Source: Saprospiraceae bacterium
GTDB lineage: Bacteria > Bacteroidota > Bacteroidia > Chitinophagales > Saprospiraceae
Assembly: GCA_027488935.1 (NCBI GenBank)
Contig: JAIYAP010000036.1
Location: 1-61,448, forward strand
Direction of reading: 5' to 3'
Length of the DNA stretch: 61,448 bases
A program made the translations under genes and the position numbers. The notes under the pieces are model-generated. The model worked only from the letters and a program-made list of their open reading frames with translations. It was not told the DNA's origin and did no database searches. The stretch's first letter is position 1, and every line of letters begins with the position of its first letter. Of the stretch, positions 19,801-27,872 are shown one piece after another.

Positions 19801-20080
19801 TGGGGACGTAATTATACCCGTAACCTTTACCTGCAGCCAGTTTAGTTGGTGAAGTAGCCAACGGCCAAATATTTGCATGGGGTAAATTTTCCCAATTTAA
19901 ACCATTGTTACTTCTGAAAAATTGAAATTCATCGGCAACAAAAGCGTATTGGTCATCATTATAAATAGTCCAGGAGGTACCGCCTTCTGGACCATTCGTG
20001 GTTTGCCAATTGATTTGAGCATATGTTTTTGATTGGGTGCCGATTAGCAGGAAACAAATCGTAAAAAAATTGAGTTTCAT
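16883..20080 (-). CDS. BNR/VPS10-type beta-propeller T9SS-secreted protein
   Basis: This 1065-residue protein has a signal peptide (MKLNFFTICFLLIG up to YAQ). The first 600 residues carry many Asp-box/BNR-like motifs (SNAGNTWTKT, TDDFGHTWQELP, SNDLGQSWNLEP, SVNEGASWKMIS), typical of sialidase or sortilin-like propellers. About residues 630-710 look like an SdrD/Cna-B-type domain (GFVFKDDNNNSIWDANETAL). About 850-990 match the secreted DUF11/DUF7619-type module (YTVQFQNTGNYQADRVRITD). The C-terminal T9SS type A domain begins MISPNPATKD and ends GKLIIARL. No hydrolase active site is recognisable, so it is more likely a binding protein. It is transcribed alone and converges with the LolC/E-type permease gene. 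Confidence 0.88.
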   Translation of the reverse strand: MKLNFFTICFLLIGTQSKTYAQINWQTTNGPEGGTSWTIYNDDQYAFVADEFQFFRSNNGLNWENLPHANIWPLATSPTKLAAGKGYGYNYVPNTEPKFVVSYDHGSTWIEGTLPPTTNKNFSSIAVCSHGIYVPDASKGNIYRTQDDGLTWDTIPAPGIYCYDVWAFEDRLYTEWNGKFWRLALNGNNWEIVSPAMGNSDWPVSIFVSDSLLFFVTQSNLWCSSNAGNTWTKTSIQSYYTGDNFCKVGNRVYLVAGQTGIIYTDDFGHTWQELPIPENFNTFELATAGGQLLCGTYNKGVLRYDVPNQRLVTANEGHNSAAVYDLATGNAQLWAACGNGVFAYDLTQKTWVDKALLPLPQYFFDMVAVSPVGKILAHEKYTKQLLLSVNEGASWKMISPSDPMSLFYTNIIKIYWIGENILIQSDNENDAWSTNLGQSWEIGKMPSNIVFFDGRYFGLRWPDGLVSSNDLGQSWNLEPVPNIENIEVLYTTDDKLFALNKDNIGRTQIHSTSDMITWTYSSSGLPQIKIIYPVDDPYIGGIWHKGNRYYLHQNSIGFFTSLDTCKTWLPIERESYVALIANDSTFFRGGFGGGVAQTGLPQNYGANSSGFVFKDDNNNSIWDANETALPNLPVSVTEPGAWFPYWFVYTESDGHYSIGSSIGSVDTLQVKVPSPYVQNINPPQHIITNTGNDRNFGVHFKPDITDVSIVGYYAGQPRPGFPLDAYIAYRNEGTVAASGKIAIKLDPGYQYFNAVPAPSAIIGGDSLIWDFNTTSLFDQQEIKISGLVNANVMIGSNFKMNGHIEPILSDFEPSNNHFMRSDLVVGAYDPNEKSVEPAQGLTKAEIEAGKELLYTVQFQNTGNYQADRVRITDLLDTALNVNTLRLVATSHAISKFNLHPGNLLEIIFDPIALPDSNSNEPASHGFVSFAIQRNKAFNKLYKIRNWAAIYFDFNEPVITNTVVTPLFTPTVSNNEPNSSDTKNSGLMISPNPATKDIVVDTRGSLLGAGKIELNNAEGRICLSMQVTDLSNPVNLTINGLIDGVYIVQASNKAGVMFGKLIIARL

Positions 20081-20153
20081 AAGGTATATTTTAATCTATG
20101 ATGGAAAGGAAAAACAATACAATTAATTTTCCTTATTTATACAGCAAATATAG

Positions 20154-20196
20154 TTGTTTGGTGGTGCATTTCCCAAAAAAGAGCACCACCAAACAA
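20154..20196 (-). terminator. Long perfect stem-loop after the DUF1573 gene
   Basis: TTGTTTGGTGGTGC (20154-20167) and its reverse complement (20183-20196) form a 14-bp stem with a 15-nt loop, about 60 bp beyond the stop of the leftward DUF1573 gene. No clear T-run follows, so termination is likely but not certain. Confidence 0.5.
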
Positions 20197-20254
20197 GTCA
20201 ATTAATTTAGAATTAACCTTACAAACGGTCACCTGTTGCTATCATTCCTAAATT

Positions 20255-20686
20255 TCACTGGACCAATTCAAAAGAATACCGAACTGTTTCCAACCGTGAA
20301 TTCCCGGCCGCATCATTTTGTTTAAAAACCACATTGACATCAATGGTTTCCGAAGCTTCTTTTTCGGTACTGTCAAACGTCGCATCAATGCGCGCTTTGC
20401 CGCCGGGTGGAATAATTCCGCGCGGGTAATCCGTTGTGGTACAGGTACATGCATCTACCAGATCTATCTGCGCATCTGCCCCGGAAGTATTTGTGAAGGT
20501 AAAAAAGAGGTCGCGTTTTTCCCCTTTTTTTACTTTGCCCAATTCAATTAATTTGCTGTCCCAAGTGACAAACGCCGGGGCTTTTTCGGTTGTTTTTGGA
20601 GCGGGTGTAAGAGCGGTGGACTGTTGTGCACGACAAGCAGAAAGCAGGACAAACAGGCACAATGCCGGAAGTATAACGTATTTCAT
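20255..20686 (-). CDS. DUF1573 domain lipoprotein
   Basis: This 143-residue protein has a lipoprotein signal (MKYVILPALCLFVLLSAC, cleavage before Cys18) and one DUF1573 immunoglobulin-like domain. The domain has the usual IELGKVKKGEKRDLFFTFTN, then VDACTCTTTDYPRGIIPPGG, then TFDSTEKE. DUF1573 proteins are common in Bacteroidota; their role is unknown, and the conserved CTCTTxDYP stretch is their signature. The start codon follows the stop of the Hsp70 gene by one base, so translation is likely coupled. A long stem-loop lies downstream at 20154-20196. Confidence 0.9.
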   Translation of the reverse strand: MKYVILPALCLFVLLSACRAQQSTALTPAPKTTEKAPAFVTWDSKLIELGKVKKGEKRDLFFTFTNTSGADAQIDLVDACTCTTTDYPRGIIPPGGKARIDATFDSTEKEASETIDVNVVFKQNDAAGNSRLETVRYSFELVQ

Positions 20687-20687
20687 A

Positions 20688-22553
20688 TCAATAGTTTGTG
20701 GTTGAAATGCCTTTGCCAGTCATCGCGGTTCGAATGGTTTCGTCCATGGCGCGGTGTGCAAGCGGCATGGTATAGTCATTAAGCGCTTCGATGGCGGTGT
20801 GGATAACGTCTTTATCCTCCGTTTTGGTGGCTTCGCGCAGGGCAGTTAACAAAACTTTTGTATTTGCTTTTTCTTCCTCTTCCAGGATTTGATCGTTTTG
20901 TTGCAGGAATTTTTCGCCGGCGAGCAACAGGTTATTGGCCTCATTGCGGGCTTCGAGGATGCCCCGCATACGCACGTCCTCCTGCGCGTGCGCGATGCTG
21001 TCGAGCAACATACGCGCCATATCTTCTTCACTGATGCCGTAGGTTGGGGTAATTTCGATCGATTGTGCCAGTCCGGAACGCAATTCGCTGGCTTTTACCG
21101 TTAAAATACCATCGGCATTGAGGATAAACTGGATGTCAATTTTGGGCAATCCCGCGGGCATCGGCGGGATATCGCGCAACACAAATTCACCCAGTTTTCG
21201 GTTGCTGGCCACCAAATCGCGTTCGCCTTGGTACACGGCAATTTTCAGGTTTTTCTGTCCGTCCACGCTGGTGGTATATTGGCGCCCGGCTTTGCTCGGT
21301 ACTTTGGAATTGCGCGGAATGATCACATCCATCAAGCCGCCCACGGTTTCGATGCCCAGCGATAAAGGCGTGATATCCAGTAGCAACAGGTCTTTTTGAT
21401 TGCCAGCCAGTACATCTGCTTGAATCGCCGCACCGAGGGCCACGACTTCATCTGGGTCGATGCTGTTGTAAACGGGTTTGCCAAAAAAGGCGGCCACTTT
21501 CGCTTGTACCAGCGGAACCCGGGTGCTGCCACCCACCATGACGATTTTATCGATGGCGGCGGTGCTCAATTGGGCATCCTGCAAGGCATTTTGGCAACAA
21601 ACCAAAGTGCGCTGAACCAAATCTCCGATCAATTGCTCAAATTCGGTCCTTGTTACCGTTATCAACTGTCCCAGCAATTGCCCACTCCATACGTCGCTGG
21701 CCGAAAGCGCTTTTTTGGCCTGTTCTGCTGCTAATCGAATCTCCTGGCCTATGTTTTTTTCCTCAGTTAAAGTTTTCTCTTCAATTTTTAATAACTTTAA
21801 AAAATGCTTCACCAGGGCCTGATCCAGATCGTCGCCGCCCAGGAAGGTATCGCCATTGGTTGCCAATACTTCAAATATCCCGTCCTGAATTTGCAGGATC
21901 GAAATATCAAAGGTGCCGCCACCAAGGTCGTACACCGCAATTTTTTCGGTTTGATTTTTATCTAAGCCATAAGCCAGTGCCGCTGCAGTAGGTTCATTGA
22001 CAATACGCAACACATCCAAACCTGCCAATTTACCCGCATCGCGGGTGGCCTGTCGCTGGTTGTCATTGAAATAGGCAGGCACGGTAATCACTGCTTTGGA
22101 AATAGTGGCTTGCAGCTCGGTTTCTACCCGGGTTTTGAGGGCGCGTAAAATATGGGCACTGAGTTCCACCGGAGTGTAAAACTTATCCTTCACCCTGATT
22201 TTTACCAAGGCATCGGTATCATCATCAATCACCTGGTAGCCTAAGTGCGACTCAATGGCCTGCACATCGCGGTAGGATTTGCCCATCAGGCGTTTGACCG
22301 AATAAATGGTATTTGCAGGGTCCGTGATTAATTTATTTCGGGCTTCCTCCCCAACCAGCACCGCAGCTTCCTGCGTAAAGTGTAAAACGGAAGGCACCAA
22401 AGCACTTTTGCCATCACCGCCCCGCACACAAACCGGCTGACCGTCTTTAATATAAGCCACCAAACTGTTGGTGGTGCCCAGATCAATTCCAATGATGCGT
22501 TCCTGTTCGGCGACGACCGAGCCGTCTTTCAAATTAATAGGTATGATGGCCAT
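20688..22553 (-). CDS. hscA: Hsp70-family chaperone, probably HscA (Fe-S cluster assembly)
   Basis: This 621-residue Hsp70 has the phosphate-1 motif [13 protein letters not shown] (about residues 22-34), the hallmark [19 protein letters not shown], the adenosine motif [20 protein letters not shown] and a substrate domain ending in a helical lid. It is shorter than DnaK and lacks the acidic Gly-rich DnaK tail. It starts with the short extension [12 protein letters not shown] seen in HscA-type proteins of the phylum. HscA uses ATP to help transfer clusters from IscU to target proteins. ATG 22553 is preferred; a longer frame reaching 22727 would overlap the divergent gene. No isc genes are in the window. 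HscA versus another Hsp70 is judged likely, not certain. Confidence 0.82.
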   Translation of the reverse strand: MAIIPINLKDGSVVAEQERIIGIDLGTTNSLVAYIKDGQPVCVRGGDGKSALVPSVLHFTQEAAVLVGEEARNKLITDPANTIYSVKRLMGKSYRDVQAIESHLGYQVIDDDTDALVKIRVKDKFYTPVELSAHILRALKTRVETELQATISKAVITVPAYFNDNQRQATRDAGKLAGLDVLRIVNEPTAAALAYGLDKNQTEKIAVYDLGGGTFDISILQIQDGIFEVLATNGDTFLGGDDLDQALVKHFLKLLKIEEKTLTEEKNIGQEIRLAAEQAKKALSASDVWSGQLLGQLITVTRTEFEQLIGDLVQRTLVCCQNALQDAQLSTAAIDKIVMVGGSTRVPLVQAKVAAFFGKPVYNSIDPDEVVALGAAIQADVLAGNQKDLLLLDITPLSLGIETVGGLMDVIIPRNSKVPSKAGRQYTTSVDGQKNLKIAVYQGERDLVASNRKLGEFVLRDIPPMPAGLPKIDIQFILNADGILTVKASELRSGLAQSIEITPTYGISEEDMARMLLDSIAHAQEDVRMRGILEARNEANNLLLAGEKFLQQNDQILEEEEKANTKVLLTALREATKTEDKDVIHTAIEALNDYTMPLAHRAMDETIRTAMTGKGISTTNY

Positions 22554-22592
22554 TTTTGCTTGTTTAGAATGAATCTGCGGTTTTGGGGCGCG

Positions 22593-22600
22593 CAAAAGTA
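22593..22600 (-). promoter_or_regulatory. Candidate -7 element of the Hsp70 gene (TACTTTTG)
   Basis: On the minus strand TACTTTTG fits the Bacteroidota -7 consensus TAnnTTTG and lies 39 bp upstream of ATG 22553. I do not see a convincing -33 TTTG at the right spacing, so this is a weak call. Confidence 0.35.
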
Positions 22601-22677
22601 AAACAGTGTTTGGATAAATTGGTTTTTCAGCGCTGATCTCACAAAAAGCATTCAAATAATATTTTAAAAAACTCAAC

Positions 22678-23862
22678 ATGAAAAAGCAACGATTATTACT
22701 TGTAGTACTGAGCTTGGTTTTGATCATCCAGGCCTGTTCAAAAGGCGCTTTAGACCGCAGTCCGGGTGATTCAAAAGCGGATTTTTCCTCTTCCGGTTTA
22801 ACTGACTCTTCCAGTGGTGGAGATAGTTCGCAAACCCAAGTCCCATCGGGTGTGCTTACGGCCGGCGAATGGCATGATTTAAGCCATTGGGAATTTTGGG
22901 ATTCAATCCAAACCTTTCCTGATTTTTTAAAATTTCCGGACTATTGGGATTTTTATCTGAACAATCGATTATCGGTACAAGTAACCGCCCTAGGCCAGCC
23001 TGCAGTCGATGTGCCGGTTGCGCTCAAAATGGATGGCATTACGGTAACTTCCGTACGCACCGACAACTATGGAAGGGCCGAGCTCTTTGCAGGTTTGTTC
23101 GATGACATCAACAATCCAAATGCACACACCTTTATTTTGGATGTAAACCAGGGGCAGGTATTCCTTACCAATCCCAGTTTCTACAAACAGGGCATCAATC
23201 AGGTGAGTCTGCCGTTTACAGCCCTTGCGCCAAGCAAAATTCAGGTGGCCTTTGTGGTAGATGCTACCGGTTCGATGGGCGACGAGATCAATTATTTAAA
23301 AGCCGAATTGGCAGACGTGTTGCAACAGGTTGGTAATACACATCCATCGTCGGCCTTGGAAACGGGATCCGTGTTTTACCGGGATGCGGGCGATGATTAC
23401 CTCACCCGAATATCAACATTTTCCAGTAACTACAATACCACCACCAATTTTGTAAAGAATCAGGAAGCAGGCGGCGGCGGCGATTTTCCGGAGGCGGTAC
23501 ACAGTGCGTTGGAGGAGGCACTGAATGGCATGCAATGGGCCTCGAATGCACGGACGCGTATTTTATTTCTGGTATTGGATGCACCGCCACACCATGAACA
23601 AGGGGTGATCAGCAGTTTGCAGCAGTCTATTATAAAGGCCCAGGAAAAAGGCATCAAAATTATTCCGATCGTAGCCAGCGGTATTGACAAGGAAACCGAG
23701 TTTTTGATGCGGTATTTTGCCGTTAGCACCAACGGCACCTATGTCTTTATCACCGATGATAGCGGTATCGGGAATGACCATTTGGAAGCAACGGTTGGTC
23801 CTTTCCAGGTGGAGTTTTTAAATGATTTGATGGTACGTCTTGTTAATTTTTATGCCGAATAA
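22678..23862 (+). CDS. von Willebrand factor A domain lipoprotein
   Basis: This 394-residue protein has a lipoprotein signal ([20 protein letters not shown], lipid on Cys20) and a Ser/Gly-rich linker. A beta-rich domain (about 90-175) resembles carboxypeptidase-regulatory modules. The vWA domain (about 185-394) carries the metal-site motif [11 protein letters not shown] (D-x-T/S-G-S variant) and the later GGGGDFPEA and LDAPPHHE. vWA domains bind protein ligands through a divalent cation. The protein would sit on a membrane surface facing outward. It is divergent from the Hsp70 gene and ends next to the TIR-bounded element at 23876. The binding partner is unknown. Confidence 0.9.
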   Translation: MKKQRLLLVVLSLVLIIQACSKGALDRSPGDSKADFSSSGLTDSSSGGDSSQTQVPSGVLTAGEWHDLSHWEFWDSIQTFPDFLKFPDYWDFYLNNRLSVQVTALGQPAVDVPVALKMDGITVTSVRTDNYGRAELFAGLFDDINNPNAHTFILDVNQGQVFLTNPSFYKQGINQVSLPFTALAPSKIQVAFVVDATGSMGDEINYLKAELADVLQQVGNTHPSSALETGSVFYRDAGDDYLTRISTFSSNYNTTTNFVKNQEAGGGGDFPEAVHSALEEALNGMQWASNARTRILFLVLDAPPHHEQGVISSLQQSIIKAQEKGIKIIPIVASGIDKETEFLMRYFAVSTNGTYVFITDDSGIGNDHLEATVGPFQVEFLNDLMVRLVNFYAE

Positions 23863-23887
23863 ATCTAGTTTGATTGTCTAATATGAG

Positions 23888-23939
23888 TCATCCCGAATTT
23901 TAGGGTAAACCAAAATTCGGGATGGCTCTTTTCTTTTTT
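23888..23939 (+). terminator. Terminator of the vWA gene
   Basis: ATCCCGAATTTT (23890-23901) and AAAATTCGGGAT (23912-23923) form a 12-bp stem, followed by a T-rich run (23929-23939). It lies 25 bp after the vWA stop and includes the left terminal inverted repeat of the 443-bp element. Confidence 0.75.
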
Positions 23940-24016
23940 GAGATCTTTAGTTTGCATTTCTTCCTGCATTATTCAAATCCCTATTTTGCGCATTATTAAC
24001 CAACAAATGCTTAACC

Positions 24017-24215
24017 AACAAATGTTCGACTTCTCCGAAGTCGTGCGTGGGTTCGGACATTGTATCTTTTCTACAAATGTTCGACCTCTCGCGAGGTCGT
24101 CACGTTGCCCAATGATTTCCTGGAATCTCAAAGGCAAGACACTGACCTCCTTGGAGGTCAAATATTTGTAGCAACGCCAAATGATATTTTTTCCCCACGA
24201 CCTCGCTAGAGGTCG
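24017..24215. repeat. Four copies of a GACCTC/GAGGTC palindromic repeat, two per strand
   Basis: Palindromes lie at 24027-24043 (CGACTTC/GAAGTCG), 24082-24099 (CGACCTC/GAGGTCG), 24143-24160 (TGACCTCC/GGAGGTCA) and 24198-24215 (CGACCTC/GAGGTCG). The first two are preceded on the plus strand by ACAAATGTT. The last two carry the related CTACAAATATT or GATATT leader when read on the minus strand. They are thus two forward and two reverse copies of one unit of about 30 bp. Arm changes are compensated (GACTTC with GAAGTC). Confidence 0.75.
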
Positions 24216-24270
24216 AATATCTTACCCAAATGTTTCCGCATTGCTGGGTGTTCGGTAAAATGGATAAAAA

Positions 24271-24304
24271 ATCCCGAATTTTGGAGGAATCCAAAATTCG
24301 GGAT
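24271..24304 (-). terminator. Hairpin terminator of the cytochrome gene
   Basis: ATCCCGAATTTTGG (24271-24284) and CCAAAATTCGGGAT (24291-24304) form a perfect 14-bp stem with a 6-nt loop. Read leftward it follows the cytochrome stop by about 20 bp and is followed by TTTTTTATCC. It overlaps the right terminal inverted repeat of the 443-bp element. Confidence 0.7.
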
Positions 24305-24325
24305 GACTCATATTAGACCACCAAC

Positions 24326-26299
24326 CTAGTTAATACGCATTACTTTTTGCTCTATCAGCCCCTTATTCGTCCAAACCCGTACATAATACACGCCTGGGGC
24401 TGCGGGCAATTCAATATCCAACTGGTTACCTTCCCGTACCAGCACGCCCGCGCTGTTCCACACTTTTACCTGTTGTAATTGTACATTAGGGTCGAGTAAA
24501 ATCCTGATTTTTCCGGTGCGGGTCGGGTTGGGCGCAATACTTCCCAAACTTCGATCACGCACTTGGTGGCTGCTAACCGGATTGACAAAGACGGAATCCA
24601 ATTCGGCCTCCGCGATCAAAATGGGGGCCTGATCGGCTTGGTTGAGCATGGTGCGGAAGGTGTCAATTTCGGGCGTCGATAAACTCAGCATGGGGGCCAT
24701 CCACTTGGGCGGCAAGCTTTGATACCATAGTTTGGCCCGCACCTTTAAATAGCCGGTATAGCCTTGGTTGGGAATTTGAAAATGCACCCAATCGCTGCCC
24801 GATCCTTCAGTTCCATCGGGAAAATGGTTAAAATCTAGATCGCTCAGGGCATTTCCAATGATCTGGGTGGTGTCGTATACCGGATCGGAAATTTTAAAGC
24901 CTTGCGGGGTTAAACGGTTGTCTTTCAAGCCAATATGCCCACGTTCCAGTACTGTGGTAAAAATTCCGTTTACATCGCCAGGCACCAATTCGTATATCTG
25001 TACCTGGTCTTCCTGATTGATGATGTTGTAATGTGGCTCTACGTCTTCCGATTCCCCGGCGAGGGTGTAATCCGCATTCATTTTACCAGAATGGAATACA
25101 ATATTTCCACTTTGATCGGTTACTTCCAGTTCAACCCAGGCTCGGCGCGAAGGGTATCCGGAAGGGAATTTATGGCCCGCTTTATTCAGCAATTGCAAAT
25201 CAAACTGGGCAAAATCGCCGTTCAGCACCCCCGTTTGAAGTTTCAGGTCGACCGATTTTTGCTGCAACATCCGCAAAGTAGCGGCAATGGTGCTGTCGAA
25301 GTGAACGTCCTCGGCTTTGATGCCCAGTTGTTGCCGATTGGCCTTCATCAATTTGAGCATGGTAATATTTGCGCCAGCCAGTTCGTGCAATCCAAAGGGG
25401 GATTTTGGGGTTAAAAACTGGTAATTGGCAGCAATAATGATTTCATCGAGCAATTGCGGCATGTGGCAGCCCTGACAACTTACATTTGCGTGGCTTTTAT
25501 CGTACCGCGAGTTGAGCCATTCGTGGTAAGTGGCCTGTTCTACAAACGTACTGCCCGTGTATGCCCCATTTTGATCGACCGACTGGGTGATCAAGGTATG
25601 ACAACCAGCGCACAAACCTGCATCGCCAATATGTGGACTAAATACGGGCGTGATGCCCACAAATTGGTTCATCGGCGGTGCAAAAAAGAATTCATACGGC
25701 CCATAAGCCACCCGAATATTGGTGGTATCGAAATTGAGCGCACCAGAATGCAGGGAACCGAGCAATTTGGGCGATTGGGCGTGGCAAGCTTGGCAATTCA
25801 CCCCATCCAGCCCAAGGGTGTCTCCATACACATCGGCCAATAAATAATACGGATCATGCCGTTTCAATTTGGCCTGATAGTGTCCGCCCGGTGCATGGCA
25901 ACTGGTGCATTTATCTTGTAAATCAAGGCTATGTGCAGGATTTACGAGCATTTCGTGGGTAACTTTTGCCCGCCAGAACGGATCGCGAGCGCTGTTGGCC
26001 ATCATAGAACTGCGCCAATCGTCGTAAATGTTCACATCTACGCCGCTGGTAGTAAACAGGGCCCGCATGGTCGGATCATAACCATGGCAACCCGAACAAG
26101 TGCGTGCAGTAGGGAATAAGATATTGGAATCAATCATATTAAACACCGCCGTATGCAAAGTCTGGGCGAGGCGCTGTTGTTTATATTGTGCAATTTCCTT
26201 TTCGCTATGAAAGGGTGGTTTTTCGGAATAAACAGGCAAGTAGGCCAACAGTGCAACCACCGCAGGAATGATTACAATAAACAGGTACGTTTTTTTCAT
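24326..26299 (-). CDS. Five-heme c-type cytochrome with T9SS sorting domain
   Basis: This 657-residue protein has a signal sequence (MKKTYLFIVIIPAVVALLAY) and five CxxCH heme-binding motifs at about residues 68-72 (CSGCH), 131-135 (CTSCH), 169-173 (CQACH), 230-234 (CAGCH) and 275-279 (CQGCH). The stretch SSMMANSARDPFWRAKVTHE is typical of cytochrome c554-like multiheme proteins. Residues about 330-570 form a beta-rich region, and the C-terminus is a T9SS domain (IAPNPTRTGKIRI, ending QKVMRIN). Start 26299 is chosen because it begins a normal signal peptide; the upstream 26 codons do not. Electron transfer at or beyond the cell surface is inferred; the partner is unknown. Confidence 0.9.
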   Translation of the reverse strand: MKKTYLFIVIIPAVVALLAYLPVYSEKPPFHSEKEIAQYKQQRLAQTLHTAVFNMIDSNILFPTARTCSGCHGYDPTMRALFTTSGVDVNIYDDWRSSMMANSARDPFWRAKVTHEMLVNPAHSLDLQDKCTSCHAPGGHYQAKLKRHDPYYLLADVYGDTLGLDGVNCQACHAQSPKLLGSLHSGALNFDTTNIRVAYGPYEFFFAPPMNQFVGITPVFSPHIGDAGLCAGCHTLITQSVDQNGAYTGSTFVEQATYHEWLNSRYDKSHANVSCQGCHMPQLLDEIIIAANYQFLTPKSPFGLHELAGANITMLKLMKANRQQLGIKAEDVHFDSTIAATLRMLQQKSVDLKLQTGVLNGDFAQFDLQLLNKAGHKFPSGYPSRRAWVELEVTDQSGNIVFHSGKMNADYTLAGESEDVEPHYNIINQEDQVQIYELVPGDVNGIFTTVLERGHIGLKDNRLTPQGFKISDPVYDTTQIIGNALSDLDFNHFPDGTEGSGSDWVHFQIPNQGYTGYLKVRAKLWYQSLPPKWMAPMLSLSTPEIDTFRTMLNQADQAPILIAEAELDSVFVNPVSSHQVRDRSLGSIAPNPTRTGKIRILLDPNVQLQQVKVWNSAGVLVREGNQLDIELPAAPGVYYVRVWTNKGLIEQKVMRIN

Positions 26300-26363
26300 A
26301 AGGCGCAAGGTGTTGGAGGTGGGTGGTGCCACAAGTTGGAGCAAGTTTGTGCAGGCAACAAGT

Positions 26364-27185
26364 CTAATACTCCACAATCAAAGTTTTCGTATTATTTACC
26401 CGTCGGCATTCGGGGATTGTTTGAAAAGGATCCAATTCGAGCACCAGGTTGGGCGAAAATTTGGTGCGGTTTTTCAAACTCAAGGTGATTTCACCTTGCA
26501 TCAATTGTCCGGGTGCGAGCAGGCCATTGGGTATTTCGGGGCCGTCTTGTATTTGGGATGTCCCCGCAAAGATAGCACCACGCGTAAGACGTACGCCACT
26601 TACAAAATAGACATTCAGCGACATTCGGTCTTTTTTATCGCTTCCGTTGCCGAATAATTTGGCGGTGGCCGAACCTTCGTTGCGGAGGATGTACCGCAAC
26701 ACCATGGATTTGGCCGTATATTTTACCAGGTAAATGGAGTCGAACACCAGATCGGGGCAGGCGCCAGCGAGTAAATCGAGGGTGTCGGCTTGAATATAGC
26801 TGGGTTTGATGGGGATTTGGAAGCGTAGTCCGTATTGAATATTGCCTGGACTGAGTTTTACTTTTTGATGCCGGATGATGCTATCGAGCCAAATGGTGCG
26901 TCCGCGGAGTACCAGGGGTAGGGCGACGGTATCATATTCGAGCAGCAAGGCCGGTGGTGCGGGTGTATTTCGGTTAAAATCGAGGGGGAGTCGGCCCGTA
27001 TTGGCAACATCACAACGAATTGCAATGCTTGTAACGGTTTGTTGCCTGATTTCGAGGTTCATCAAAGCCAGCCGATAGCCCTGGTATGCTTGGTTGTTTT
27101 GTGCACACAGCCTGTTGGTGCTTAAAAGCAGCGCGTATACGAGCAATTGCAGGAAAAAAAGGCCAAATTTGGATAAAATTGTCAT
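26364..27185 (-). CDS. Exported protein of unknown function
   Basis: This 273-residue protein has a signal peptide (MTILSKFGLFFLQLLVYALLLS, cleaved near CAQNN). The rest is beta-strand rich with two halves of similar plan (LMNLEIRQQTVTSIAIRCDVANTG and YLVKYTAKSMVLRYILRNEG). Both resemble CARDB-type immunoglobulin-like domains, which often carry a conserved N-x-G. The C-terminus ends PECRRVNNTKTLIVEY, another CARDB-like hallmark (DPxxxIPExxExNN). It has no sorting domain or lipobox, so it is probably periplasmic. It lies 64 bp upstream of the cytochrome gene on the same strand and might be co-transcribed with it. No function can be assigned. Confidence 0.8.
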   Translation of the reverse strand: MTILSKFGLFFLQLLVYALLLSTNRLCAQNNQAYQGYRLALMNLEIRQQTVTSIAIRCDVANTGRLPLDFNRNTPAPPALLLEYDTVALPLVLRGRTIWLDSIIRHQKVKLSPGNIQYGLRFQIPIKPSYIQADTLDLLAGACPDLVFDSIYLVKYTAKSMVLRYILRNEGSATAKLFGNGSDKKDRMSLNVYFVSGVRLTRGAIFAGTSQIQDGPEIPNGLLAPGQLMQGEITLSLKNRTKFSPNLVLELDPFQTIPECRRVNNTKTLIVEY

Positions 27186-27208
27186 CGCAAGCAGATTGAA
27201 CTAAGCAT

Positions 27209-27685
27209 TTATTCGGAGGCAGCCAGAAAATTCACCGGGCGATGAATACTTTGCTCCAGGGAGATAAATGTTTCGAGGCGCTGAATACCATCAATTTTCT
27301 CAATTTTATCATGCAGCACGACCCGCAAGTGATTTGTATCTTTGCACACAATTTTCACAAACATGCTGTACAGGCCGGTGGTATAATTAACTTCTACCAC
27401 TTCGGGCACTTCAGCAAGATAACGCGCAACGGTATCGTACATTGCGCTTTTATCGAGGTAAATACCCAGAAAGGCACTGATGTGGTAACCTAGTTTTTGG
27501 TAATCAATCATAATGCTTGAACCCATTACGATGCCCAGTTGTTCCATCTTTTTCATTCGGACGTGGATGGTGCCGCTGGAAACAAACAGTTGTTTGGCGA
27601 TATCCGTGTACGGGAGTTTGCCGTCTTCGATTAATTTGGCAAGGATTTGTTTATCGAGGTCGTCAATATCAGGATGTTCATGCAT
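27209..27685 (-). CDS. Lrp/AsnC family transcriptional regulator
   Basis: This 158-residue protein starts MHEHPDIDDLDKQILAKLIE, the classic N-terminal helix-turn-helix of the family. The recognition helix is in AKQLFVSSGTIHVRMKKMEQ. The RAM effector domain follows (about 75-150, with TTGLYSMFVKIVCKDTNHLR). Lrp-type proteins form dimers and octamers and often sense amino acids. ATG 27685 is used, since earlier in-frame codons add residues outside the family pattern. The gene is divergent from ctpA. A TACACTTT/AAAGTGTA inverted repeat in the gap (27755-27809) may be its operator. The effector is unknown. Confidence 0.92.
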   Translation of the reverse strand: MHEHPDIDDLDKQILAKLIEDGKLPYTDIAKQLFVSSGTIHVRMKKMEQLGIVMGSSIMIDYQKLGYHISAFLGIYLDKSAMYDTVARYLAEVPEVVEVNYTTGLYSMFVKIVCKDTNHLRVVLHDKIEKIDGIQRLETFISLEQSIHRPVNFLAASE

Positions 27686-27754
27686 AAGTTCCGAAGGTAT
27701 GATTAAAGTGTGCCGGGAAAGCACGATGGCTGATTAATTCAGGTGCAAAGAACG

Positions 27755-27809
27755 TACACTTTCTTTGAATACTTTTAAGTGAAAGTTTAATTTTTTTAAA
27801 CAAAGTGTA
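27755..27809. promoter_or_regulatory. Possible operator: spaced TACACTTT/AAAGTGTA inverted repeat
   Basis: TACACTTT (27755-27762) and AAAGTGTA (27802-27809) are inverted copies 47 bp apart (centre to centre), in an AT-rich stretch between the Lrp gene and ctpA. Lrp-type regulators often bind such spaced, AT-rich sites and control their own gene. This is inference only. Confidence 0.3.
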
Positions 27810-27872
27810 AAATTTGTGCCCTTCGCCTTTCTTTGCGGCAGATTCGGGTAGTAAACGATCAATTCATTGTTC

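Larger units (their letters stand above)
23876..24318. repeat. 443-bp element with perfect 26-bp terminal inverted repeats
   Basis: Bases 23876-23901 and 24293-24318 are exact inverted copies (26 of 26), starting GTCTAATATGAGTCATCC. The inner part of each end folds with adjacent bases into the ATCCCGAATTTT stem. Between the ends are four short palindromes, two on each strand, listed separately. The element fills the gap between two convergent genes (vWA stop at 23862, cytochrome stop at 24326). It holds no gene and no transposase, so it resembles a MITE or a composite of palindromic repeats. No clear target-site duplication is visible. Confidence 0.8.

Noticed and set aside
24000-24024. Direct repeat AACCAACAAATG (two copies) as an attachment site
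   Set aside because: Too short, adjacent, and part of the palindromic repeat leader region; no integrase gene near.
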